The notes beneath the pieces were generated by a model. That model ran no database searches. It worked only from the letters and a program-made list of their open reading frames with translations, and was not told where the DNA came from. Below, one piece after another: positions 49,051 to 61,031 of a DNA stretch of 64,000 nucleotides. The stretch covers positions 75,956,781 to 76,020,780 of the forward strand of contig OY829538.1 in the NCBI GenBank assembly GCA_963691705.1. The letters are read 5' to 3'. The translations under genes and the position numbers were made by a program. Numbering within the stretch: the stretch's first letter is position 1; every line of letters begins with the position of its first letter. The stretch is from Viola odorata (taxonomy: Eukaryota > Streptophyta > Magnoliopsida > Malpighiales > Violaceae).

Positions 49051-50943
49051 AGTAGATCCGAATCAATCCGCAAGATTATTTTATTAAAATAAAAATAAAA
49101 ATAATATATAGGGGGAGGGGGCTGCGGAGTTATTTTAGCTTGTTAGCCCCAATGGAAGAGAGGAAGGAGAGAAGTCGTGGCTAAGTTCACAAGCAAACTA
49201 CACTAAAAGGGATTTCGCAATTCTCATATTAACATTTGAATATAGTGTGGTGTGAACATTTTATCATTTAATTGATTGACCCTATCCGAACAAGTGATTG
49301 GTCTTGTTTAGTAAAGTAGGGCAACATCATGAATGCTCCATGAAAGCTTGTCGCCAAACCAAAGTCAAGTTTCAACAAGAATTTGGACTTGGCTCCCCCT
49401 ACCATTTACTACAAACTTCTTCCCACCGCCATTTTTCACACAACAAAGAATCAAATAGGGAAACCCATAAATGTTCCAAAACTTGCACAGTTTAAATGGG
49501 AAAAAAATCTTTTAACTCACGGATGTTGCTGACCAAGAGAATCCTCTTCAGGATGCAACAGTTTTATAATTAGTTGTCGTATTTTTTTTATACGATTAAT
49601 TAGTAATTTTTACACTCTTATTTTTATCTTTTATTATAATAATTTATTTATGTCTAATTAATAAAATTAGTTAAACTTTTGAATGAGTAATTAATGTCAA
49701 ATCTAACCAAAATTAATTAAATATTAAAAACAGATGGAAAACAGACGGAGACATTCTAGTTTCTACAGTTTCTACAACATTTTTGTTGGATTCTTTAATA
49801 CTACCATAAAGCTTGTAGTAAATGGCAATACCAATTTGTGAGGTTGCGTCTTTACTTCCATTTACTCTTTCCTTACCATTTCAGTGAGACAAGAATCGGC
49901 AAGGAAATCAATTCTGTCACGTTTTTAGTCGGTGGTGCCGCCTCAAGAATTCCAAACTATACTTTTCACATGACCCTTATCAATGATATCTTAAAATTTT
50001 ACTTTGGTTCAAGTTAAATGGAAAATGATTTATCCACTTTTAATTAAAATTTTAATTTTTAATTTGAGAAATAGAGCAACGGGAATCATCTCATTTTGAA
50101 ATCCGACAATATTCGAACAAGACTAATCATCAACTCAAAAGAAAATGCAAGAATACTCAAAAGTTTGAAAAAAAAGAGACATTTCACCGAACTAGTGTAA
50201 TAAACCAAAAGAGTTTTTACCAAATGGGACATTGAAGTGATTGGGTGTCACTTGTTGATTAGGATGTATCTTACTCTTAATGGCACATTAAAGTGATTGG
50301 TTGTGGATGTTAAAGCAGTAATTATTTGATACTTCTTTATACAATAATAACCTTTCATGTCTACAAGAGTGAATAGCGGGTAAAATGTAACGTTTTTCTA
50401 AGTTTACTCACGAAATTTCCTAATCGCGCAATAGAGTGAAACCCACCGAATAAAAGTGAAGTAGTATTTCCTATAAACTGGAGTGCACTCAAGTTTGATG
50501 CACAAAAACTACACAAACTCTTTCTTATCTTCCCTTACCATTCAAGACAAAGGAAAGGAAAATTCCAACCTACTAAAAAGGACAAGAAGGGTGGAATTCA
50601 ACAATCATCAATTTGACACTAGGTTAGTTTTAGCAGTAAGGTAGGTTGTTAGATTCTAATGTCATGGAAAAATGAACTTATCAAGCAAAAACCATCAAAC
50701 AACAATCATAGTCATGACCGAATTGACATGTGAACGATAACCTAAGATGACAGAGAAGTAAAAGTACAGTGGTTAGCAAAATTTAATGTTTTAACTGCAA
50801 CCACATGAATACAATGACCATGTCACAATCCGACCATCTATTAAAAGAGGGGAAGTCTAAAGCTCTTCGGTTTTTAGATAAAGAACACATAAAGGTATAG
50901 AATTCAAGTTAGAAACACTAAGAATTATACCCATATCATCAAA
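49051..50943. other. Intergenic, no gene recognised
   Basis: AT-rich DNA with short diverged repeats: 'accatttactacaa' near 49399 with its inverse near 49806, and 'gggacattgaagtgattgg' near 50225 repeated near 50285. The final 100 bp should include the leader of the following gene. Confidence 0.45.
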
Positions 50944-51432
50944 ATGCCTCAAATTCCAAGCAATTTCCCCTTCACAGCTACTACTAAGGTCCAGAACCAC
51001 TTACCTTCATTTGTAAGCCTTGTTCGCCCAAGCAAACCTAACATGAATAAAGTCATCACCATTGCGGCAGAAGACAACGAAGACATGGCAGCAAACGTTC
51101 CAGTACAAGTAGGCACTAAAGGCACAGTCGGTTTTCTCATAATGCAAGAGATTAAATATTTCAGCCAGCTAGAGTTAAGCGGCCGAGAAAGTCAGAAGCC
51201 TCAACAACAGAAGCCTCAGTCGTCACATATTGCTGTGGCTACAACTAGCAAACAATCCAGACCCGTGTCTGGATCACCCGCAACGATCTCAAAAAAGAAA
51301 AAGAAAGGAGGTAGCAAGCGTCTACCCAGCATGTGTTCAATGGTGGAGGTAGCAGATAACACCCAGCCAATAGGGATTTCAGGTTTCAGTTACAAAAACC
51401 TGAAATCTGATGTCAAGAAATTGCGAGTTTAG
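50944..51432 (+). CDS. Unknown small plant protein, member 1 of a convergent pair
   Basis: Intronless frame of 162 residues, not recognised as a named family. It has a segment VGTKGTVGFLIMQEIKYFSQLE (about 58-79), a Gln/Ser-rich middle, a basic cluster KKKKK (about 117-121) that could direct it to the nucleus, and a C-terminal block SMVEVADNTQP...LKSDVKKL. The first and last blocks resemble the neighbouring minus-strand gene (VGSTGTISALMTREL; NIVEVVDIRC...KLKKL). The stop codon TAG (51430-51432) overlaps the neighbour's stop. Codon order and two conserved-looking blocks argue it is real, but no function can be assigned. Confidence 0.6.
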   Translation: MPQIPSNFPFTATTKVQNHLPSFVSLVRPSKPNMNKVITIAAEDNEDMAANVPVQVGTKGTVGFLIMQEIKYFSQLELSGRESQKPQQQKPQSSHIAVATTSKQSRPVSGSPATISKKKKKGGSKRLPSMCSMVEVADNTQPIGISGFSYKNLKSDVKKLRV

Positions 51433-51914
51433 ATAATGCTCTCGGATAGCTTCGAGAAACTGAGCTTCTTGAGTTTGCTACCCCAAGCTTTTTCTGGATT
51501 GCCACATCTTATGTCCACAACTTCAACAATATTAATTTTCTTCTCAGGTTTCTCCCTAGTAGGAGTTCTATCCAAGGTAATGTTATCAGAACCTAGAATT
51601 GGGATTCGACTGGTGCTTTTAGTATGGGCTTTAGCTTTACCTGCTGTTTCAAGGCTTATACGGTTGATGTTGCTGCTACTGCCACTGCTGCTTGCTTCAT
51701 CTAATGATTTTCTTGTTTGCAACCTTCTAGGGGTACTTGTACTACATGAAACCGTAACGGGAATAGTTCTTGTCTTACCTCGACAAGATACCGGTACCTC
51801 CGGAGCGGACTTAATAGATTCCAATTCTCTGGTCATCAGGGCACTGATTGTTCCGGTGGAACCTACCCTGATGGATCCACCACCACCCTTGATAGCTTCT
51901 AGCTTCTGTACCAT
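51429..51914 (-). CDS. Unknown small plant protein, member 2 of a convergent pair
   Basis: Frame of 161 residues: VGSTGTISALMTRELESI near residues 17-34, a Ser/Thr-rich basic middle, and the C-terminal IVEVVDIRCGNPEKAW...KLKKLSFSKLSES. The C-terminal block is the type seen in uncharacterised plant proteins, with no known role. A leader intron is likely: donor GG|GTACG at 52992 and acceptor TGCAG at 52116, so the first leader exon lies around 52993-53090. The stop TAA (51431-51429) overlaps the plus-strand gene's stop by two bases. The frame on the plus strand here is a shadow. Confidence 0.65.
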   Translation of the reverse strand: MVQKLEAIKGGGGSIRVGSTGTISALMTRELESIKSAPEVPVSCRGKTRTIPVTVSCSTSTPRRLQTRKSLDEASSSGSSSNINRISLETAGKAKAHTKSTSRIPILGSDNITLDRTPTREKPEKKINIVEVVDIRCGNPEKAWGSKLKKLSFSKLSESII

Positions 51915-52408
51915 GTTTGTTGTCGGTACAGATCAAAGTAGGAGCTCAATCTTCTAATACAGAGGTTCTTACCTCTAAGCTTAGTATAGTTGCTGTTTTC
52001 TAACCAAATAGGTTGACAAGCCGATTGCTCGTTTTTCCAAGTTGAAATACTATTCACATTACCATGTTAGAGCTTTCCTTCCAAAAATCCAGCATCCATA
52101 CTAAGAAGTGAGAACCTGCAGAAAACAAAAATGCACTTATCAAATTTGTGTGAACAGTAGCTAGAATTCACAACAGATGCAGATTACAGAATAATCAGAA
52201 TTCCAAAGAAGGAAATTTCCCGTAAACGACTTAAAAAATACTCGAATCACATGAAAAAGGAACGCATCTACGAGTTTTTGTGCGCGGCAACCCATCATAA
52301 GTTCCTATAACCAATATCCAGCCAAGACTATACAGGGTAAAATAGGGTTCAAAGGAAAGAAACAAGTTGGAAACTAATTTAGAAATTACAAACTAGAAAT
52401 AAATTCCA

Positions 52409-52432
52409 GGGGGGGGGGGGGGGGGGGGGGGG
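52409..52432. repeat. Homopolymer of 24 G
   Basis: An uninterrupted G run at 52409-52432, followed by AGCTC. It lies in the inferred leader intron of the minus-strand gene, where it reads as poly-C. Runs of this length are unstable and often mis-sized in assemblies. Confidence 0.9.
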
Positions 52433-53335
52433 AGCTCATCTTTTACTGACTGAGGAGCAGTGAGTAAAGAACTCCGGCAACCAGGAGAGAAGCCATTAAT
52501 TCAACATACAACAGTAGCATAAATTCATCAAATCTGCTACTCAAACCAACAATTACTCATAATTACAAACAAATTCCAATTAGGGTCCAAACCTATTCAA
52601 CAATAGATCTTGAAAGCATATGATTAAATTGATCAAGGAAGACTCAAAATGCTGGATCAAATCCTAATTATTAGATGTATCTTCATCTTTTCTTAAACAA
52701 CCACAAAAGGGAAAAGAGGAAAATCATGTAAATCACAAAGAAAATGAGGAAATCCCTTCCGATCAGTCAAAGAACAACAACATAGATAACTATACTTACC
52801 CAGAATCAAGTAACAACAAAAAGATTTCAGAATGTAATGAGAATGGCACAAATTAGAACTCAAAGCTATCAACTTTCATCTTCTAACACAGAAATGTATC
52901 ATTAAACTGGCCATGAATCAAACCCAAGTACCAAAATCCAAAACTGCAACCGATAGATGCAGATCATAAAGAATGAGATCAAGAAATCGTACCCTTAAAA
53001 TAGCAAGCAAACCCAGAAAAGGTTGAAGCTGATAAGGGATATCAAGAATCGGATTTCAAGAGACAAGATGGAACAGAGGCTTAACTTTTTGGAATATGGG
53101 ATGATTGTATAAGTAAGATTCTTGATAAAAAGTTGGATTATTATTGGGTTAATAGTACTCACGTGTGGTAATGTCAGTATATGTCACCTCTCAATCTTAC
53201 TTTTTTGTACTGAAGATCTTACTTTTCGTTTCCTTTAGCAGAGAAAGTGTTGGCTTCTTTTGTGTCTTGTGTCAATCCATTTTCAGGATGCAATAAGATA
53301 TTGTTTTTTATTTTGAGTTCAAGTGGTGATTATTA

Positions 53336-53595
53336 CTCCCTCCTTCCCCAATTAAATGTCTTTCTCACATCCCAATATTCAGTAGGGAACGCATATCGAG
53401 GAGGCCGGATGAGGCACTATTTGACCCCAAAAAATTCCGTACTTTTTTTCGAACGTACGTTAATCCTTAACGTACTTCCGAGAAAAAATTCAGGGCAAAA
53501 TTGTCTCAAATAGTGACTGTTCCGGCCGTCTTAAGGTACATTCCGAAACAGTAAAAGTAAAAACTAAAACGACGTTTAATTGGGGAAGGAGGGAG
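53336..53595. mobile_element. Stowaway-like MITE
   Basis: CTCCCTCCTTCCCCAATTAA at the left and TTAATTGGGGAAGGAGGGAG at the right are perfect 20-bp inverted ends flanked by TA. The element is 260 bp. It is related to the truncated copy at 15781 through 'ctatttgaccccaaaaaatt'. Confidence 0.92.
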
Positions 53596-53597
53596 TA

Positions 53598-54785
53598 CTA
53601 ATTTTTTATTTAATTTTTCATATTAAAAAAGGACTTAATAAATTTGGTAACAATTAAAAAATAGGAAAACACCAAGTCAAATATTATTAGTCAAATCTAA
53701 TTAATGGCCCCCTTTTGAAAGTTAAAAAGAGCCAAATATTATTGTACAATTTTTTCTATTTTTATTCTTTTAATACTATACAAATAAAATATCTTATACA
53801 TAGAGTTTTTTTTTTATCAACACCGATCATTAAAGTTGAACTCAGTTAATGAAATAAATTGAACTCGTGCATAATTCGATACCAAACACCACCTTATTCT
53901 AATATTTTTTAAGCATAAAAAGATTACATAATTTTATAGTTAATAGTAAAAAAATATTATCTTTATGTGTAAAGTCGGTACTTTTATCCTTTAACAAACT
54001 TACTCAAAAAAATTAATAGTTAAAAAGTATATTTCATGAGTAAATTTCTTATAAAAAAACAATATTTTTTCTTTCTTTTCCTCCCAAAAAAATCCAACGT
54101 TTGGGCTAATGAAAAACAGAAGCCCATTATTGAAGTCCAAATCCAAACCGAAAGGGAAAACGGTGAAGAAAAGAAAGAACCAAAGCTGAAAGATTTGAAA
54201 AGGCCGAAAGATCCAAACCAGGCCAAATACTTAAGGCCCAATCCAACTGCGAGTATAAACTTGACGTAGATGACTCGTAACTTTTTTAGTCAAATACTTA
54301 TGTGGTATGTCACATGTTAATAAATTAACACTTTAACCTATCTTATCGATTACCCTTCTAAAAAATAAAATTAAACTGCATTTCGTGATCAAATTGCAGT
54401 TTTGAAAGTTAAATACAACTCCTAATCTTGCTTCATTAACTCAAGCGAATTAAAATTATTACTATAACTTAAGCAATTTAAAGTTAAAAAGTAAGATAAA
54501 AGAACATACCTGTAACTCATTTATTATTAATTGCAAAAGAATGAAATATAAAAGAGATTAACGAACGCTACTTAAGGTATTACTTATTAGTATATGATTT
54601 GACATTTTAATTATTTCTATAATTTTTGCAGCAACTTGCTCCATTATGGATTCAAATCACCTCCACCATAAAAAATGATAATAAGTATTCTGATTGTTTC
54701 ATTTTTTACTTTTTTTCAGGGAAAAATTAAAGCTTATTCATTAGCCCATTTTAATTCTTAAAAAACAAATAAATAAATGGAAAAA
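53598..54785. other. AT-rich intergenic DNA
   Basis: No gene recognised. A lysine-rich frame at 54036-54269 looks compositional rather than coding. Confidence 0.5.
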
Positions 54786-55374
54786 TAGGGATTAAGTTTA
54801 GAGTGAAATGGAGATGAGGTTTTGGTTTTAGAGAGAAGAAATGGCAAATGGGGATTGAAAAGATTGGATTTTTCAGATGGTAAAGCAAATGGGTTTTGTG
54901 TTTGTGAAGAAGAAATGATGGATCAGCAAATGTGTTTACTGACTTATACTACTACTTCTTTAATTGTCCTCTCCTTTCTTTCTTTTTTTCAAAAGGATTA
55001 ATTGTTCATTTGATTTTCAAAAGAACAGCCTTTTTTTATTTTCCCTCACTCTCTCCCTCACACCCACAGATCTCACCTTTCTTTTTGCAATTCACATGGT
55101 AGCTTCCCCACACAGCACAAAAACAATCAACTACATATACAAACAAACCAAACAGAGCCTTCCCTTAGCTCCCACTCCTTCTCCACCTCGCGGTCTCCCT
55201 CTCTTTCTCTCTCTACTGTAACATCCCACATTTGCTGATCCATCATTTCTTCTTCACAAACACAACCCATTTGCTTTACCATCTGAAAAATCCAATCTTT
55301 TCAATCCCCTTTTGCCATTTATTCTCTCTAAAACCAAAACCTCATCTCCATTTCACTCTAGAAATCCCATCTTT
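54786..55374. repeat. Inverted repeat with arms of about 147 bp around the TORTIFOLIA1-like promoter
   Basis: The left arm at about 54786-54934 and the right arm at about 55227-55374 are inverted near-identical copies, sharing for example 'gagtgaaatggagatgaggt', 'gggattgaaaagattggat', 'tttttcagatggtaaagcaa' and 'gaagaagaaatgatggatc'. The spacer is about 290 bp. The right arm is the leader of the gene starting at 55438. A read-through transcript could form a long hairpin. Confidence 0.9.
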
Positions 55375-55437
55375 CAGTGTCCATTTGTCTCTCCTCCTTG
55401 CAAAAAGACCGCTGTTTTTTCAATTTTTTTGGTAACA

Positions 55438-58400
55438 ATGAGTGCACAAGCCTCCAAATCCTCGAAACCCTCGAAACCCCAAAACCAAAACCACCCTCCA
55501 TCAAGATCCTCCTCTCTTTCGACTCACTTAGCAATGGTGGAACTCAAGCAAAGAATCCTCACTTCACTTTCCAAGCTTGCTGACCGGGACACTCACCAGA
55601 TCGCCCTTGAAGACCTTCATAGCATTACACAGTCGCTTTCTCCTGATGCCCTACCAATGCTTCTAAATACCATCTACGACTCTCTATCTGACCCTTCCAA
55701 CCCCAAATCATCAGTAAAGAAAGAGTCTTTGAACTTGCTTTCACTTGTTTGCCAGACTCATCGGGATTTGACCCTGCCTCATTTAACAAAAATCATTGCC
55801 AACATTGTCAAAAGATTGAAAGATTCGGATTCTAGTGTTAGAGATGCTTGTAGGGATGCTATTGGGGTTTTGTCTGGATTGTATTTGAAGGGTGGTGGTG
55901 GTGGAGATGGAGGGGGAGGAGGTGCCGGTGACGGCAATTCGATGGGGCCAATGCTGGGGTTATTTGTTAGGCCATTGTTTGAGGCAATGGGGGAACAAAA
56001 CAAAGGTGTGCAATCTGGGGCAGCCATTTGTATGGCTAAAATGGTAGAACGTTCAGCAGATGGTGATGGTGGGAATGCGCCTACTGCGGTCCTTCAGAAG
56101 CTGTGCCCGAGGATTTGTAAGCTGTTGAATGCACAGAATTGTTTGGCAAAAGCGGCTTTGTTAGGGGTGGTGACGAACTTGGTGCAGGTTTGTGAGAAGT
56201 GGTTGCTGTTGGATTTGTTTTGTTTTCTCTGGCACTGTGCATGGCTTGTCTTCTTGATGTGTATATGCTTCATTTGTGTTTGGTCCGTGAAAAGTTTTTG
56301 CTGAGATGTTGATCAATTTCTTTTCAGTACACAATGTTCTTCTAATATTTATATTTTCTAACTCTTTAGGTGGCCTTAGGAAATGTTGGTAAATTGGATA
56401 TTTTGATTATGTAATTAAATCTAGCTTTGGGAAGCGACTAGCGTAGTTGTTAGCAGCATGTGGATTTGATTTCCTGTAATGCCAAAAAAGAAAAAAAATG
56501 ACCTTGTGAGATGATTTATAAACTGTAGGATACTTTTGAGATCTGAGTTTATGGAAATTTGGTAAAATGCTTCAGAGGAGTTAAAGGAAAATAAATGGGA
56601 CTTTGGGATTATTATGTGTGTGTAACGATGCAATTTATAGTTTTTCACTTCAACAAATTGCAGGAGACATAGAAGAAACATTTTGTGTAGTCCACATTAC
56701 ATGCATGCCAGGACATTTCAGAATGTATGGTAGGATATATAGTTTGTTGACTAGTAAGACTCTTTTGGCCCAGCGGTTTTTGTTGGACATTGTGCTTCAA
56801 TTTTACATTTGTTTTTTCAGTTCATATTCCTATTGTGTTTGACAGCCAATTGTAGGAAAAAAAGCTGTGCAAAACTACCTTTGGCGATTAAGCTTTCTTT
56901 GACTACTGAGTGATGGGGGCTTGTGAAACTAGGCTCTCCAAAACAGAACCCATTTACTGAATGAGTTCTTGGTACAGGTGGGAGCAATTGCACCACACGG
57001 TTTGGACCCGTTGTTACAGAGTATTCATGATTGCCTTGGGAGTGCTGATTGGGCAACGCGAAAGGCTGCAGTGGATACTTTAATTGCCTTGGGATTGCAT
57101 TCAAGTAGTTTGATTGCAGATGGAGCCGCTAGTTCCACACTGACAATGCTTGAGAATTGTCGTTTTGACAAGGTTTCTTCAAGTCTTTTTTCCCTTAACT
57201 ATCCTACTTTTGAAACATGTGCATACTCTAGGTTTCCCATTTCAATCACTTTCAACATGTGCCATGCTAGTACTCTTCCTCTGTTCCTTATGTTTACTTT
57301 GTTGAATGTTTGTTTGTTAAGAAATCTCTATATCTCCTTCTAAAATGGTTTGCAAGTTTACCAAGATCAATTTGTTATTTATCACTCCTAACAGTAGTTC
57401 AAATCCTCCTAACCACCAAGGAAAAACCTGTTTTCTCTATGTTTTATTGGAGCCGTCTTCAAGTGAGGGCTATTGTTCCTTTGAAAATTTGATTTGATAT
57501 ATGATAGAAGAAAAATAACTATTTCATTACTGATTGTGGCACTTACTGTTTCTGGTTTGGCAGATAAAGCCTGTAAGAGATAGTGTAACTGAGGCACTGC
57601 AAATATGGAAGAAGATTACAGGGAAAGGAGATGGATCTTCTGATGATCAGAAACCTTCTTCTCAGGGTGAGCATTTTAGTAGTACTTCACCATGTAAGAG
57701 TGAGCCATTGTAGTATCTGTATCTTAGTTACTCGTGGAATTTTTCCTCCTTTCTAGAAGTCTTTGGTGAACAAAGTAACTTGTGGTACATTCATTGGAAA
57801 GTTGTGCAGTTATACTGAAAATGTTAGAGAATGCAGAGAATAGCTAAAACTGTATTTAGTGGTAAAAAAAAGAACTATCTCCAGAAATTTGGGGTTATAT
57901 CATTCCAGTAGTCCAGAATTCAACCTTTCTTATTTGTTGGATTTCATCATTCTCTATGTGAGTAATGGGTCTTCTAATTTCAGTTTGCATGTTATCTCAT
58001 TGTTTTACTATGGAGAAATGAATGCTTAGATTCAGATGGATCCAAGAACGTCATCTCAAACTGAAAACACAATCATTGTTTGGCTAATCCTCTCATTTTG
58101 TATCATAGGTGACAGTCCTGGACAAACGAAGAGGTCAGGTAAGAATCTGAACTCTAGTGACCAAACAACAAAGTCACTGGCAAAGGATTCAGCCAGTCCT
58201 ACTTGTCCAACAGCTGATGCTAATTCAAAGAGCAAAAGTGGAAGTATCCCAGATAAAGCAGCTGTGATACTGAAGAAGAAAGCACCTGTTCTAACAGACA
58301 AAGAGTTTAACCCTGAATTCTTCCAGAATCTTGAAACGAGGTCCTCTGGTGATATTGAAGTGGTTGTTCCTCGCAGATGTCCCAATTCTTCTAATGTGAA

Positions 58401-59984
58401 CATTGAAGAATTAGAACCTAATGGTTCTGAATCAAGGAGAAGGTCCAACCGCATGGGAAATGGCCAGTCAGATGATCTTCCTGGATCTTCGAATGGTAAA
58501 TGCCGTAGCACAGATAGAGTAGCTGCTGGTAAAGATTCTAGAAGTAGAGCATTTGATGATGAGAGGCCTGACATAAATCATAGGGAGACATCTGGTGGTC
58601 GGGCAGGCTTCTCCAAATCTGATGGCCAGTCTGATGGGTCTTTCATAAATAACAAAGGGAATTGGTTAGCCATCCAGAGACAGTTATTGCAGCTGGAGAG
58701 GCAGCAGTCTCATCTCATGAATATGTTGCAGGTACTTACTAGGCTTTGTATTATGAAATTATTATGTGTACTTTATGTTTCTGATCAGTAGCTTTAATTG
58801 TAGGATTTCATGGGCGGTTCTCATGATAGCATGATAACATTGGAAAATAGAGTTAGGGGTCTTGAGAGAGTTGTTGAAGACATGGCACACAATTTGTCAA
58901 TATCATCTGGCCGAAGAGGCAACAATTTCGCTATGGGTTTTGAAGGGTCATCTAGTAGACCCTTAGGGAAGTATACTAGCTATTCTGACTACTCCAGTGC
59001 CAAATATAATGGACGGGTTCCATATGGAGAAAGATTTAACCAATCTGAAGTCTCTACTCACGGAATGAGGGGAAGGAGCTCTCATTGGAAATCTGATGTG
59101 GCTGATGCTTGGGATTTTCCAGCATATGGTTCTTCCAAAAATGGGCAGGCAGGTTTGAGGAGAGCTCCAGGTGGTGGATCTTTAGACAGTAGGTCACCTA
59201 AGTCAGACCATGGAACTGATCAGGCCGGCAGCAGGAGAGCATGGGATAAAAACGCTGGACCAGCTAGACTTGGTGAGGGACCTTCAGCTAGAAGTGTTTG
59301 GCAAGCTTCAAAGGATGAAGCAACGCTGGAAGCCATTCGTGTGGCTGGGGATGACAATGGAGTATCCCGAACAGCAAGAGTGGCCATCCCTGAGTTGACT
59401 GCAGAAGCTATGGAAGATGATAATGCGGTGCAAGACCGGGACCCTGTATGGACTTCTTGGAGTAATGCGATGGATGCTCTTAAAATGGGTGATATGGATA
59501 CAGCTTATGTTGAAGTTCTCTCTACAGGGGATGATCTTTTGCTTGTGAAACTCATGGATAAATCAGGCCCCGTCGTTGATCAACTTTCAAATGAGATGGT
59601 ATGTGAGGCGTTCCATTCTATTGGGCAGTTTCTAGCGGAGCAGAATCTGTTTGATATATGTTTGTCCTGGATTCAGCAGGTTTGTTTTCCTTTAACTGAA
59701 TATTATTCAGTTTGCTTGATTGGAAAATCGTCTTGCATATGTTAAGATAAGAGTTATAATGTGTTGTTTTATTTTGCATTTTTTTACTTCAGTTAGCAGA
59801 AATAGTGATGGAAAGTGGACCTGATGTGTTTGCTGTGCCCATGGAGTTGAAGAAGGGCCTTTTGTTGAGCTTACAGGAAGCTTGTACGACAATGGAGCCA
59901 CCTGAGGACTGGGAAGGAGTGCTTCCTGACCAACTTCTGTTGCAGTTGGCGTCCGCCTGGGGGATTGAACCACCAGCTGTCTGA
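55438..59984 (+). CDS. TOR1L: TORTIFOLIA1/SPIRAL2-like microtubule-associated protein
   Basis: Cortical microtubule-binding protein. In Arabidopsis TOR1/SPR2 stabilises microtubule minus ends and prevents helical growth. Exons: 55438-56187, 56978-57172, 57564-57666, 58109-58731, 58804-59679, 59793-59984, giving 912 residues. The N-terminal part (about 30-315) is HEAT-repeat-like (DALPMLLNTIYDSLSDP, HLTKIIANIVKRLKDSDSSVR), interrupted by a glycine-rich loop at 152-166. A basic Ser-rich middle follows. A coiled coil lies around the exon 4/5 junction (QRQLLQLERQQSHLMNMLQ, LENRVRGLERVVEDM). The conserved C-terminal domain runs from DPVWTSWSNAMDALKMGD to GIEPPAV. ATG chosen at MSAQASKSSKP, the first one giving a family-like N terminus. 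Frame intact. Confidence 0.93.
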
Positions 59985-61031
59985 GTGGTAGCCGCTAATA
60001 CTTTTGATGGTGTTGGTTTTTCTTGCATCAAAGTTTATACCATACGTGTCAAGTGAGCTAAATGTAAATGAAACAGACTTGTGGTTTTCAAACAAATATG
60101 TGAGCTAATCTGCGTGCAGTTAGTATATTATTGATCAATTTCAGGCATGAGTTGTTTCTCTTTTTCTAATCTATATTTCAAGATTTTGTAAAGTTAGTGT
60201 GTTTTTGCTTCATTTACATTGTGCAGTTGCTGCTTAGGCATGATTTTGTACTTGCTGCTTATACCAGGAAAGCGACAGTGAAGTGTCTTAAGTTTGAGTT
60301 TCGGCACCCTTTGGAACCAGAAAGAAAACACCAAAGTGAATTATGAAAGCGACTACTCCCGTTGAGCATATGATCTGCACTTAGGGTGCAAAAGTTAAAG
60401 ACCAGTACCATTCGAGCATGAATAAGCTGCACATTACAATCGCATGTCCTAAAGAGTATGCTTTCTTGTCAAACCTGTGTATTTTATGTGCTGAGTATTG
60501 GTAGAGGTGAGAAATGACAAGTCAATAAAAAAAAGGAAGACAAAAAGATGGGTCATGCTCTAATAATACACAATTGTATTTTCACTAGCTTCTCTAATAC
60601 TAAAGAAGCCTCTCATACTTGTACAATTGCATGGTACAGAAGCTCTTGCTAGTAGTTACTACTCATCTCAATTAGACGATCAGAAACTGTCACAAGACAC
60701 TTTACAGGGAAGAATCTCACAAAAAACTAGCAGTTATGTACAAAAACATCCGTCTAACGCCCACGCCTTAGCCACGTAACCATAAAATGCCAAGCACAGA
60801 AAACCCAGTTCCCTCTCTGTCCCCATCATCAACTGCAACAGTTTTGCATCATTGCAGGAACCAAGAAATGATTCCCGAAGCAAAACCCTGTCAAGGACAG
60901 ATTTGTAGACTGGTCATAGGAACTGCAGTAAGTGCCGGCAAAAAAATTCCATTCTCAAAGGCATGGGAAAATCTGTTAATTGAGACTTCAACCAAAATTG
61001 ACAATCCAGCTGTAGCATTGGATCCTGTAGT
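59985..61031. other. Convergent 3' region
   Basis: 3' flanks of the TORTIFOLIA1-like gene and, on the other strand, of the organellar polymerase. No further gene seen. The frame at 60787-61056 is a shadow overlapping the polymerase's last exon. Confidence 0.5.

Noticed and set aside
51436..51957. 173-codon plus-strand frame
   Set aside because: Antisense of the minus-strand unknown gene, hydrophobic and low-complexity in composition.
54036..54269. 77-codon lysine-rich frame
   Set aside because: Composition follows the AA-rich DNA, with no domain or gene context.
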